Origin: Acidimicrobiaceae bacterium
Lineage (GTDB): Bacteria > Actinomycetota > Acidimicrobiia > Acidimicrobiales > RAAP-2
DNA length: 38,705 nucleotides
Direction: 5' to 3'
Assembly (NCBI GenBank): GCA_003133545.1
Contig: PKYA01000028.1
Span: forward strand, 1 to 38,705
A program made the position numbers and the translations under genes. Shown piece by piece: positions 1 through 7,127 of the stretch. The notes beneath the pieces are model-generated. The model saw only the letters and a program-made list of their open reading frames with translations, did no database searches and was not told where the DNA came from. Each line of letters starts with the position of its first letter. Positions within the stretch are counted from its first letter, which is position 1.

Positions 1-51
1 TAGCTAGAGGGAGCCGGGAAGCGCACGCACGTTTGAGGCGTTGTAGGAGGT

Positions 52-1062
52 GTGGTCCCTCTTTCCGTGCTCGACCTGGCCACGGTGGCCACGGGGTCGA
101 CCCCGGCGAGGGCTCTGGCCCAGACGATCGAGCTGTCGACGGCCGTCGAAAGCCTGGGTTACTCCCGGCTCTGGGTGGCCGAGCATCACGGCATGCCCGC
201 CGTGGCCAGCTCCGCTCCCGCCGTATTGATCGCCCATCTCGCCCAGGCGACCACGACGATCCGGATCGGCTCGGGTGGGGTGATGCTGCCCAACCACTCC
301 CCCCTCATCGTGGCGGAGCAGTTCGGCACACTCGAGGCGCTGCATCCCGGGCGGATCGACCTCGGGCTGGGCCGGGCACCCGGCACCGACCAGGTGACGG
401 CCCGGGCCCTCCGCCGCAGCCTGGATCTGAACGACGACAGCTTCCCCGATGACGTCGTCGAACTGATCAGGTACCTCCTACCCAGCGAGGGGCCGCCGCG
501 GCACCCGATGGCCACACCGGGGAGCGGTTATCTCCCCGAAGTTTGGCTACTGGGTTCCTCTCTCTACAGCGCGCAGTTGGCCGGCATGCTCGGGTTGCCC
601 TTCTCCTTCGCCTACCACTTCGCGCCCAAGTTGCTCGACGCGGCCCTCGACGCCTACCGGTCGAATTTCCGTCCTTCGATTCTGCACGACGACCCACGGA
701 CGATGGTGGCCGTGTCCGTCCTCTGTGCACCGAGCAAAGACGAGGCCCGATGGCTGGCCGGGTCGTCGGCTCTGAGCATCCTGCAGCTGCGCTCCGGCCG
801 CCTGGGCCTTCTGCCCTCGCCCGAAGAGGCCGAGGCTTATCCCTTCACCGCAGCCGAGATGGCGATTGTCGAGGAAGCGACGGCAACGCACCTGATCGGC
901 GAGCCGGAGGCGGTCCGGGACGGACTGCTCCAGCTCCACCAACGCACGAACGCTGACGAGATCATGCTCTCGACGCGGGCGCACTCCTACGAGACACGGC
1001 TGCGCTCGCTGTCGTTGGTTGCGCAAGCCTGGGGTCTGCGTGGCCCCGCAGGGTCGGCCTGA
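52..1062 (+). CDS. Luciferase-like (LLM class) flavin-dependent monooxygenase, MsnO8/TIGR03558-like
   Basis: The 336-residue product looks like a single-domain TIM-barrel oxidoreductase of the bacterial luciferase superfamily. The N-terminus (VPLSVLDLA), the WVAEHHG segment near residue 44, GSGGVMLPNHSPL and the PGRIDLGLGRAPGTD block are hallmarks of the group 1 luciferase-like family, which uses reduced FMN (or F420 in related groups). The GTG start at 52 follows an in-frame TGA at 34-36. An AGGAGG lies at 45-50, only one base before it, so the spacing is unusually tight; GTG at 67 is an alternative with a long spacing. The substrate is unknown. It faces a convergent alpha/beta hydrolase across a hairpin. 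The family is clear; the physiological role is not. Confidence 0.88.
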   Translation: MVPLSVLDLATVATGSTPARALAQTIELSTAVESLGYSRLWVAEHHGMPAVASSAPAVLIAHLAQATTTIRIGSGGVMLPNHSPLIVAEQFGTLEALHPGRIDLGLGRAPGTDQVTARALRRSLDLNDDSFPDDVVELIRYLLPSEGPPRHPMATPGSGYLPEVWLLGSSLYSAQLAGMLGLPFSFAYHFAPKLLDAALDAYRSNFRPSILHDDPRTMVAVSVLCAPSKDEARWLAGSSALSILQLRSGRLGLLPSPEEAEAYPFTAAEMAIVEEATATHLIGEPEAVRDGLLQLHQRTNADEIMLSTRAHSYETRLRSLSLVAQAWGLRGPAGSA

Positions 1063-1079
1063 GGCCGCCTCGAGGAATG

Positions 1080-1104
1080 TCCGGCGGCGTCGTGCCCCGC
1101 CGGA
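1080..1104. terminator. Hairpin between convergent genes, putative bidirectional terminator
   Basis: A perfect 8-bp inverted repeat, TCCGGCGG (1080-1087) and CCGCCGGA (1097-1104), encloses a 9-base loop. It lies in the 48-bp gap between two convergent genes. There is no long T-tract, as is common for hairpin terminators in high-GC actinobacteria. Confidence 0.6.
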
Positions 1105-1110
1105 TTAGTG

Positions 1111-1872
1111 TCAGCCGGTGGGTCTCAGAGGACCGATCGGCTTGGTGGCCGTTGCCGCAATGAACAGTTGCGCGAGTTCGGCCGGACGACTCAGGAACGG
1201 TGAATGCGAGCCCTCGATGGCAAGAGGTTCGACGCCGAGACGCCGCGCCGTCACCTCTGCGAGCCACCGCGGCTGCGCGTGATCCTGGCGGCACACGATG
1301 AAACTGCGCGGCAGGTCGGCCTCCCAGAACCGTGGGACGGAAATGGGCGTCGTGGCCGTGTCCCCCGCGCTCTCGGACGTCAGCCGCGCGAAGGCCCAGC
1401 GAGCCGTTACGTCGTCGCAGTCATGGTAGAACAGCTCTTGCGCACCCTCCACGTCGGCAAGCGCCATTGAGCCGTCGTCATTGATGCGCAAGTGTTGGAG
1501 CATCCCCGTCACGTCATAATCGCCCTCTTTCCCGCCGTCGTCGCGGTAGACGAGTGACTCCTGCATGAGTCGTCCCTCGAGCGGCAGCGCCGCCGCCAGG
1601 TAGATCAGATGTCCGATGAGTTCGGGTGCGGCGTCAGCCGCACGGGTGATTTCGAGACCGCCGCCGGAGTGTCCGACGAGCACGTCGCCCGGCTGGACGA
1701 CATTGAGCACGGCGTCGAGGCGGCCCGCCAGGGTGGCTTCTTCGTCGGCGCGCTCGCCGTGGCCGGGAATGTCAACGGCAATGGCCTCATGGCCGAGGTT
1801 CTCGAGCTCTGGGATCGTCCGGCTCCAACACCAGGCGCCGTGAAAACCACCGTGAATCAGAACAAAGCGCAC
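1111..1872 (-). CDS. Alpha/beta hydrolase, EstC/salicylate-esterase-like
   Basis: A 253-residue alpha/beta hydrolase of the compact family that includes plant hydroxynitrile lyases, methyl-salicylate esterases and bacterial EstC. Visible features are the oxyanion segment LIHGGFHGAWCW (residues 5-16), the nucleophile elbow G-H-S-G-G with Ser69, an acidic candidate in CRQDHA (Asp197) and the catalytic His223 in EGSHSPFLSRP. All three triad positions are present, so the enzyme should be active as an esterase or lyase. No signal peptide is seen, so it is probably cytoplasmic. It stands alone and converges on the luciferase-like gene. The natural substrate cannot be told from sequence. Confidence 0.85.
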   Translation of the reverse strand: MRFVLIHGGFHGAWCWSRTIPELENLGHEAIAVDIPGHGERADEEATLAGRLDAVLNVVQPGDVLVGHSGGGLEITRAADAAPELIGHLIYLAAALPLEGRLMQESLVYRDDGGKEGDYDVTGMLQHLRINDDGSMALADVEGAQELFYHDCDDVTARWAFARLTSESAGDTATTPISVPRFWEADLPRSFIVCRQDHAQPRWLAEVTARRLGVEPLAIEGSHSPFLSRPAELAQLFIAATATKPIGPLRPTG

Positions 1873-2184
1873 GTCCGAACTCCTCCATCAGGCATCACTG
1901 CGCCAACTTGGTGTCAGACCCAGACACTATTCCTCACGTACGGTCAACGGTCAACGGACAACGGTCAATGGAGGCGGAGCGCTTCGCCAATTCGGGACCT
2001 GGCAAGAACCAGCTCACTGCGCGCCGGGTATCAATGTGGAGCTCTACACCATTGTCCATGCCGACCACAGATGGCCGGGTTCTCCAATAGTCATTCAGCC
2101 GACAACCAATGCGATCAACGCCACTACTCTCATTCTTGACTTCTTCGAGTCCCACCCTCTACGGAGACGACACCCGGTCAGCGC
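1873..2184. other. Intergenic stretch of about 310 bp without a convincing gene
   Basis: This lies between two minus-strand genes. It holds a cluster of heptamer repeats (1941-1968, listed separately) and short open frames on both strands with no recognisable domain and no good ribosome-binding site. Base composition is lower in GC than the flanking catabolic genes. Nothing else was recognised in it. Confidence 0.5.
1941..1968 (+). repeat. Four tandem heptamers CGGTCAA/CGGACAA
   Basis: Four consecutive 7-base units read CGGTCAA, CGGTCAA, CGGACAA, CGGTCAA. They sit about 70 bases upstream of the alpha/beta hydrolase start at 1872, so they could be a regulator-binding array for that gene, or a chance microsatellite. 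The pattern is seen directly; a function is not shown. Confidence 0.6.
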
Positions 2185-2583
2185 TCAGTAAGGCAGCTCC
2201 CCTGGTGAGCAGTCCCGAAAGTCCGGCTCAGGATCAACGTCAAACTGCACCGCCCTAATGGTGTCTTCGCCAGCCATGAGCGCTCGGGCGATCCGGTGCA
2301 TCCCATCCATCACCCGACCGTCCCCTCCGAGGATGATCGGAAACGTTGGGTCCACGTCTAGGGTCAGCCGAAAGTGCTCCACCATTCGACGGACGGTCGG
2401 TTTGCAGTCGTAATCGAACCAATAGTTCGAGTCCACTTCATTGATAGAGGTAAGCGGCACATCGAACACTGGGAAACTTCGGGTCAACTCGATCAGCCTG
2501 TCCACGTCCCAGGCATCGAGTCGTTGCGTGCCCGGCCAGAAGTGGTACTGCTTACGCACGGTAGCAAGTCCTACCAGAATCAA
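2185..2583 (-). CDS. ParB N-terminal-like domain small protein
   Basis: A 132-residue protein with the core pattern of stand-alone ParB/Srx-like domains: KQYHFWPG, LDAWDVDRLIELTRSFPV, DSNYWFDYD, then IILGGDGRVMDGMHRIARALMAG. The GDGRVMDGMHR segment (about residues 86-96) corresponds to the nucleotide-binding GxxR-type motif of the ParB/sulfiredoxin fold. It lacks the helix-turn-helix and dimerisation domains of a chromosome-segregation ParB, so it is not a partition protein. A GTG at codon 9, giving VRKQYHFW, is a plausible true start because homologous proteins tend to begin close to RKQYHFW. It follows the GNAT gene on the same strand by 56 bases. The biochemical role is unknown. Confidence 0.7.
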   Translation of the reverse strand: MILVGLATVRKQYHFWPGTQRLDAWDVDRLIELTRSFPVFDVPLTSINEVDSNYWFDYDCKPTVRRMVEHFRLTLDVDPTFPIILGGDGRVMDGMHRIARALMAGEDTIRAVQFDVDPEPDFRDCSPGELPY

Positions 2584-2639
2584 AGCGAGCAGCTGGACGG
2601 AACGAAACCACTATTCGGAGACAGGTGGCAGTTGGTCGT

Positions 2640-3047
2640 CTATTCCAAATGAATGAGTCCTGCCGAAGTGGGCGTGAAACCGCACGCTCGGTAGTAGAAG
2701 TCTTCGAGATGATCGGCGAAATCCACGTGCAGCCATTCGCACCCAGCCCGGCCGGCTTCTTCCCTGGCCATCTGAACCAGTTGGGTGCCTATGCCTCGGG
2801 TCCGAACTTCGGCGGCAACCATGGTGTCCTGAATCCATGCATGAACTCGGCCATCCGAGATCACGTTTACGAATCCGACCAAGCGACCTGCATCGCGTGC
2901 TGTGACCCAGCCCAGGCTGTGCTGGGCAAGAAGAGTTCGCCAGTCCCACTCGTCTTCCGTGGTCACCGCGGTCTCGAATGCCTCGGCATGAAGCGCGTTG
3001 ACCTCAACGCTCTCAACGTCACCCCGCCACTGGTAGATAATCGGCAT
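2640..3047 (-). CDS. GNAT-family N-acetyltransferase
   Basis: With the start at ATG 3047 the product is 135 residues (MPIIYQWRGDV...). This is a complete single GNAT domain: a central strand GRLVGFVNVISDG, the acetyl-CoA pyrophosphate-binding motif V-R-T-R-G-I-G-T near residues 80-87, and the C-terminal FYYRACGF motif typical of the family. The reading frame stays open 40 codons further upstream, but that extension is low-complexity and arginine-rich and does not resemble family N-termini, so the internal ATG is preferred. The acceptor substrate cannot be predicted. It probably shares a transcript with the ParB-like gene downstream. Confidence 0.85.
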   Translation of the reverse strand: MPIIYQWRGDVESVEVNALHAEAFETAVTTEDEWDWRTLLAQHSLGWVTARDAGRLVGFVNVISDGRVHAWIQDTMVAAEVRTRGIGTQLVQMAREEAGRAGCEWLHVDFADHLEDFYYRACGFTPTSAGLIHLE

Positions 3048-3180
3048 CGACGCAGTATTCCAGCTTCGGGAATATTCCCCACCGGCCCGGCGAACCTGGG
3101 CAGCCTCGTGTTGCCGCCGCGTGGCTCGGACACCCAGCCTGTCTCTCTCACGCTGGTCCAGTCCCACTAGGATTGGGAGC

Positions 3181-3411
3181 GTGAGCGGACGGGTGCGGTA
3201 CGCGGGACCACGCCGAATTCGCGTGACTGACGGTCATGAGGCCGAGGCCAAGGCGGCGCAGTTGCGCAAACGCCCGAACCGGATTAGGCTCTTCTTCTTC
3301 CGAGTGCTGGGTTTCCGGGGAGAGGTCGCCCCGCCGACGGGCCAGGGAGGCCACGCCGGTCCGTCTCACCAGCACCCCGTACACCACGAAGATTCACCCC
3401 CCGGCAAGTAG
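3181..3411 (+). CDS. Possible small basic protein, unrecognised
   Basis: A 76-codon frame from GTG 3181 is preceded by GGGAG at 3176-3180. The translation begins SGRVRYAGPRRIRVTDGHEAE, is rich in Arg and Lys, and ends in a His/Pro-rich tail. No family is recognised and no neighbour supports it. It may be a genuine small gene or a chance frame in the gap upstream of the GNAT gene. Confidence 0.22.
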   Translation: MSGRVRYAGPRRIRVTDGHEAEAKAAQLRKRPNRIRLFFFRVLGFRGEVAPPTGQGGHAGPSHQHPVHHEDSPPGK

Positions 3412-3481
3412 CCGCGCAAAGCGAGTCATTTGAGCATCCTGAATCAGCCACCGGCCGGCGAGCTGGTCAGGTATCAGCCGA

Positions 3482-3796
3482 TTAGGTCTTGAGGAGCTGC
3501 GCATGCTGAAAGTCTGCGAACCAGCTCGCATATCTTTCGGCATTTTCTGACATGTGATCACGATCGACATGGTGGCCGACTTCGTGAAGCAGAACGTCAT
3601 AGAGGTAGAACCGGCGGAGGCTTGAAGAGTCGAACTGGAGCGTCGCCCCATCCCACGACGTTCCCAGCGGCGTGGTGGACACGGGTCTGGGTGTAGGAGC
3701 CCCAAACGTGGCGAGTCGCCCAGCGCGTCGTCCCTGATGCGGCACCACAGGCTTTCCGGGTGACCGGGGGACCACCTCGTAATACCGAAACGCCAT
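3482..3796 (-). pseudogene. Zinc-metallopeptidase-like C-terminal fragment with HEVGHH motif
   Basis: The clear part is the C-terminus: LRRFYLYDVLLHEVGHHVDRDH followed by AERYASWFADFQHAQ. HExxHH plus a downstream Glu in a helix (AERYAxxFA) is the zinc-binding arrangement seen in IrrE/ImmA-like and related putative metallopeptidases. The N-terminal part is doubtful: in this frame the region before residue 70 has no strong start, while the neighbouring minus frame (ending at 3394) has a plausible start segment MNARLERVLGVSPYAGIWRFGITRW near 3840. The simplest reading is a gene damaged by a frameshift around 3740-3800, or a truncated remnant. The interval given starts at the in-frame ATG at 3796. 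The 3' end is firm; the 5' end is not. Confidence 0.45.
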
Positions 3797-3913
3797 ATTC
3801 CGGCATACGGAGACACCCCTAGCACTCTCTCGAGCCTCGCATTCATGCCGCCACCGCTTCGTCGGCGGGAGGACACGATGCCGCAGTACTGTCGCGCAAA
3901 ACCCACCAGCACT

Positions 3914-3919
3914 AGGAGG
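3914..3919 (+). promoter_or_regulatory. Ribosome-binding site AGGAGG that decides the start of the next gene
   Basis: AGGAGG sits 2 bases before ATG 3922 but 8 bases before the in-frame ATG 3928. Normal spacing favours the second ATG. Confidence 0.65.
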
Positions 3920-3927
3920 CAATGGCT

Positions 3928-4362
3928 ATGACCGCTGCAGCCGAATCATCCCTCGCCAAGATCGTTGACACCCACGAGGCCGCCGAGGCCGCCCACGACG
4001 CTGCAGGCGTCGCCAACACATTCGCCGCCGATGGGATCCTCGACCCGAAACCGACCGGTGCAACCTTCAGTGGCCCTGCAGCCATCACGACCTGGTACGC
4101 AGACCTGTTCAAGGCCTTCCCCGACCTCGCTCCGGCGCTAGTCAACCGTTACCAGGACGGCGACGTCATCATCGATGAAGTCGAGTTCAGCGGCACGCAC
4201 AACGGCCCATTCCTGGGTATCCCCGCGACTGGTAAGCCGGTCAAGGTGGCGGCCAGCATTGTGTACGAGTTCGCTAACGGTGCCATTGCCCGCGAGTCCG
4301 CATACTGGGATGTGGCGACCATGCTGATCCAGATGGGTGTCCTCCCCGCGCCGACATCGTAG
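3928..4362 (+). CDS. SnoaL-like / ester cyclase NTF2-fold protein
   Basis: A 144-residue cone-shaped NTF2-like protein. It shows the family layout: an N-terminal helix with HDAAGVANTFAADG, the central FSGPAAITTWYADLFKAFPDL segment typical of SnoaL-type polyketide cyclases and ester-cyclase-annotated proteins, then IIDEVEFSGTHNGPFLGIPATGKPV and a final strand pair. Family members range from aldol cyclases to small-molecule isomerases and binding proteins, so the reaction is open. The start is set by the AGGAGG at 3914-3919, which is well spaced from ATG 3928. A hairpin about 60 bases downstream may terminate it. It stands alone between the peptidase fragment and the sigma-factor operon. Confidence 0.82.
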   Translation: MTAAAESSLAKIVDTHEAAEAAHDAAGVANTFAADGILDPKPTGATFSGPAAITTWYADLFKAFPDLAPALVNRYQDGDVIIDEVEFSGTHNGPFLGIPATGKPVKVAASIVYEFANGAIARESAYWDVATMLIQMGVLPAPTS

Positions 4363-4409
4363 GGGCGACGTACTCGGTTCGAACTGGGTCGAGGTTCTGA
4401 CGCCTTCCA

Positions 4410-4439
4410 CCGCCTAGGCGGTCGCCGCCCGTAGCGGCG
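4410..4439. terminator. Palindrome plus GC hairpin after the SnoaL-like gene
   Basis: A perfect 12-base palindrome CCGCCTAGGCGG (4410-4421) is followed at once by a hairpin with arms CGCCGC (4423-4428) and GCGGCG (4434-4439) and a 5-base loop. Position 3' of the stop at 4362 suggests a terminator. The palindrome could instead bind a regulator. Confidence 0.45.
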
Positions 4440-4596
4440 CGCTCCGAGCCACCATTCCCGCAGGGCCAAAGCGACAGGACGGCCTGCCCGTAGCGCTTCT
4501 GTCCACGATTCCTGAGGGATTCAGCATGAGTAATGAAACGCACAGAAATCAAGCGACGCCTACCCGTTCTGGGACACGTTAGTGGTCGTGGAGAAT

Positions 4597-4622
4597 GGAA
4601 CGTTTCGACGAGGCAGTTCGTT
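4597..4622 (+). promoter_or_regulatory. Candidate ECF-sigma promoter GGAAC-N17-CGTT
   Basis: GGAAC at 4597-4601 and CGTT at 4619-4622 are separated by 17 bases, matching the GGAAC / CGTT consensus of many ECF sigma-factor promoters. It lies 36 bases upstream of the preferred sigma-factor start at 4659, so the sigma factor may drive its own operon. This also argues against translation from the upstream ATG at 4533, which would lie before the transcription start. The match is seen by eye and has not been tested statistically. Confidence 0.5.
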
Positions 4623-4658
4623 AGTAAGGGTGACGCTAGGGAACAGGACGATGTTCGT

Positions 4659-5213
4659 ATGGACCTGCTGGGCTCACGAAGGCACAGCCCCGACTTTGAG
4701 GCCTTCGTCGAAATGCACGCAACTCGCCTTCTTAGGAGCGCCTATTTTCTGACGAGGGATCGGGGAGCGGCGGAGGACCTGGTTCAGTCCACGCTGCTGG
4801 AGACTTTTACCCATTGGCCCAAGGCACGAGAGTCTCCGGCGGCCTACGCCAATCGGGTTCTGGCGAATCTGAACCGGGACCGCTGGCGTCGCCAGGCGAC
4901 GGGTCGTCGCCATCAGCAAGGTGAAGAGGAACGTGAACGCCTGAATTCTGCGCGAAGAGATCCCGATCCGACCAGCGGGCAAATCGAATCCCAGCTTGAG
5001 AGAACAACCATGCTTGAGGTGATCAACTCACTACCCGACCGCCAGCGCGAAGTCCTCGTGCTGCGTTTCTATCTCGACCAGAGTGTCCCCGAAATCGCCG
5101 AAGCTCTCCGCATTCCAGAGGGCACGGTCAAGTCGTCCTTAAGTCGAGCCATTGCTCGAATGCGCCACCTCTTGCTTCCAGTTCAGTGTTCCCCGATCCA
5201 TGGAGATACCTAA
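4659..5213 (+). CDS. RNA polymerase sigma factor, ECF subfamily, SigE-like (TIGR02983-type)
   Basis: From ATG 4659 the product is 184 residues, close to the usual length of this family. Region sigma2 spans about residues 13-80 (FEAFVEMHATRLLRSAYFL, AEDLVQSTLLETF), and sigma4 spans about 118-170 (SLPDRQREVLVLRFYLDQSVPEIAEAL, then the recognition helix IPEGTVKSSLSRAIARMR). The GTVKSSLSRA segment is typical of the actinobacterial SigE-like ECF group. An in-frame ATG exists at 4533, but the 42 added residues do not look like sigma factor and precede the candidate promoter. An AGGA lies at 4645-4648. The stop TAA overlaps the start of the next gene (TAATG), so the two are translationally coupled. 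Confidence 0.9.
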   Translation: MDLLGSRRHSPDFEAFVEMHATRLLRSAYFLTRDRGAAEDLVQSTLLETFTHWPKARESPAAYANRVLANLNRDRWRRQATGRRHQQGEEERERLNSARRDPDPTSGQIESQLERTTMLEVINSLPDRQREVLVLRFYLDQSVPEIAEALRIPEGTVKSSLSRAIARMRHLLLPVQCSPIHGDT

Positions 5214-5971
5214 TGTCAACTGATGACCAGCTCAAGCTACTTATCCGAGGGGAGCTAGATGCGGCACTGCCGGATCTAGTACCGGCCCCTGATCTTGCAC
5301 TTGAGGTGCGTCGTCGCTATAGAGAGCGCAAGTTGAAGCGAGCAGGACTGGCGGGATTGGTCGTCGTCGTTTTGACCGTCGGCGCAGTGTCAGCGAGTGC
5401 ATTGACGAGGGCTCCGCGTGAGGGAGGCCGTTCGACCGTGGATTTGGCTGGCTACACGGTGACGCTGCCACCGGGGGTGCACGCGAGCCACTTACAGTTT
5501 CTCCCTTACGTTTCCTCGCCCCAGCCACCGTTGACTTCCGCCCTGGCCGAGTGCAAAGCCGGAGCGGACGTTGGCTTCTTGATGAACTCTCCAGCAGCAT
5601 GGGGGCCTCCTCCGTTACAACAGCCGGCCCTGTCCAACTTCGTGGTTACTTCGCCCTCGAGCAGCGGGTGCGTGTCCGGTCTCATGACTCTTCCCTATGG
5701 AAGTGGGACTGCACCGACTCCTGATCTCGTCGCCCCATCGGGGTCAACGAGTGTCGACATCGGTCCGTATCCGACCGAGGAGTTCGATACCGGGGGTAGC
5801 TACGTCGCGGCGACACAGTTCGAGTTCGCCTACTACGTCCAGCTTCCGGCCTCAGGTGGCGGCTACCAGGATCTGATTGTGGCGTCCTTGGGCATTCCCC
5901 GGCCGGAAGTAATCGAGTTGATCCAACAAGTAGTTGCCCAATACGAGACTTCTGCGCCAGCGACCGGTTAG
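5213..5971 (+). CDS. Single-pass membrane protein coupled to the sigma factor, putative anti-sigma factor
   Basis: From ATG 5213 (TAATG overlap with the sigma-factor stop, GGAG at 5202-5205) the product is 252 residues. An N-terminal cytoplasmic segment of about 43 residues ends in a basic patch (RRRYRERKLKR), followed by one membrane helix AGLAGLVVVVLTVGAVSASA (about 44-63) and an outside domain of about 185 residues with two cysteines (114 and 153) that could form a disulfide. This topology and gene order are those of anti-sigma factors paired with SigE-type ECF factors. No HxxxCxxC zinc anti-sigma motif is present in the short cytoplasmic part, so the mode of sigma binding is not evident. 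The function is inferred from context; the outside domain is not recognised. Confidence 0.72.
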   Translation: MSTDDQLKLLIRGELDAALPDLVPAPDLALEVRRRYRERKLKRAGLAGLVVVVLTVGAVSASALTRAPREGGRSTVDLAGYTVTLPPGVHASHLQFLPYVSSPQPPLTSALAECKAGADVGFLMNSPAAWGPPPLQQPALSNFVVTSPSSSGCVSGLMTLPYGSGTAPTPDLVAPSGSTSVDIGPYPTEEFDTGGSYVAATQFEFAYYVQLPASGGGYQDLIVASLGIPRPEVIELIQQVVAQYETSAPATG

Positions 5972-6076
5972 GTGTCCCACCCCAATGGTGCCGGAGTGGG
6001 CGGCCGGGCTGGTGTCACGATGGTTCTGATCTAGGTCTTGCCGACGAGGTAGGACTCCTCAGCCCAGATCCCACGG

Positions 6077-6096
6077 CCCATGTACTCGCACATGGG
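6077..6096. repeat. Inverted repeat CCCATGT-N6-ACATGGG
   Basis: Perfect 7-bp arms (6077-6083 and 6090-6096) with a 6-base centre lie in the 220-bp gap between the anti-sigma-like gene and an SDR gene, about 95 bases upstream of the SDR start. It could be an operator for the SDR or part of a terminator for the sigma operon. Confidence 0.45.
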
Positions 6097-6191
6097 GGGC
6101 ACCCCTGGCTACACGGATCCCTGTCCGGCTCGGCTCCCGATCCCGCTAGACCTGCACTGGTAAACCCGAGTGATCGAAGGGAGCGTTTGAC

Positions 6192-7031
6192 ATGCCGAGG
6201 ACCTGGTTCATCACCGGAAGCTCAAGAGGTTTTGGTCGAGAGATCACTGAGGCCGCGCTCAAGCGGGGAGACCGCGTCGTCGCCACGGCCCGGAAGCCGG
6301 ATCAGCTCGATGCTCTCGTGAAGACCTACGGCGAGCAGATCTTGACGTATGCACTCGACGTGACGGACTCGGACGCAGCGAGGACAGCGGTCGACGCAGC
6401 AATCAACTCTTTTGGGTCTCTCGACATTGTTGTCAACAATGCGGGCTATGCCGACAGCGCCCCCATCGAGGAGATGACAGAAACAAGCTTTCGGGAGCAA
6501 ATCGAGACGAACCTGTTCGGCGTGGTCAACGTCACAAAGGCAGCGCTGCCTCTATTCCACCAGCAGCGTTCTGGTCATTTCCTCCAGTTCTCATCAATCG
6601 GCGGGCGAGTAGGCGGTTCGCCGGGACTGGGTGCATACCAGACAGCAAAGTTTGCGGTCGAAGGATTCTCCGAGGTGCTCAACGCCGAGGTGAAGCCGCT
6701 CGGCATCAAGGTGACGATCATTGAGCCCGGTGGCTTCAGGACCGACTGGGGCGGTTCGTCGATGCACACCTCTACTGTCGGGGCCGACTACGAGGACACG
6801 GTCGGGGCCATGAACCGCTTTCGAGAATCAACCGTCGCGACATGGCGTGGTGACCCGAAGCGAGCAGCAAACATCATTCTTGATCTTGTCGATCTGGACG
6901 AACCTCCGCTGCGCCTGTTGCTCGGAGATGGTGCCGTGAAGTCAGCCGACAAGTCTTCACGGGAACGAGCCGCTGAGGCCGAGCAGTGGGCGGAGATGAG
7001 CCGGTCGGCAGACTTCCCGGAAGGCGAATAG
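6192..7031 (+). CDS. Short-chain dehydrogenase/reductase (classical SDR, 17-beta-HSD-like)
   Basis: A 279-residue classical SDR. The dinucleotide motif TGSSRGFG spans residues 8-15. An Arg in ATARKP (residue 34) suggests a preference for NADP(H). NNAG is at 82-85, catalytic serines are in FSSIGG (134/135), and the active pair is Tyr149-x3-Lys153 in AYQTAKFAVEGF. The IEPGGFRTDW segment after strand 6 and the longer C-terminal tail resemble SDRs annotated as oxidoreductases acting on steroids or other hydrophobic alcohols. AAGGGAG at 6177-6183 is well spaced before ATG 6192. It is followed 96 bases later by a second, frameshifted SDR on the same strand. Confidence 0.9.
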   Translation: MPRTWFITGSSRGFGREITEAALKRGDRVVATARKPDQLDALVKTYGEQILTYALDVTDSDAARTAVDAAINSFGSLDIVVNNAGYADSAPIEEMTETSFREQIETNLFGVVNVTKAALPLFHQQRSGHFLQFSSIGGRVGGSPGLGAYQTAKFAVEGFSEVLNAEVKPLGIKVTIIEPGGFRTDWGGSSMHTSTVGADYEDTVGAMNRFRESTVATWRGDPKRAANIILDLVDLDEPPLRLLLGDGAVKSADKSSRERAAEAEQWAEMSRSADFPEGE

Positions 7032-7127
7032 CGCGATTTGCTCACACTCGAATTTCCGACGCTCGCCCCACGAACGCCAGATCTGCAGCAATTCATTCCC
7101 GGGCTGTGCGGATTCTAAGGTTGAACG

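Noticed and set aside
6047-6125. Short minus-strand frame ending GRGIWAEESYLVGKT, considered as a transposase remnant
   Set aside because: Only about 24 codons are open and no insertion-sequence ends or family match could be supported.
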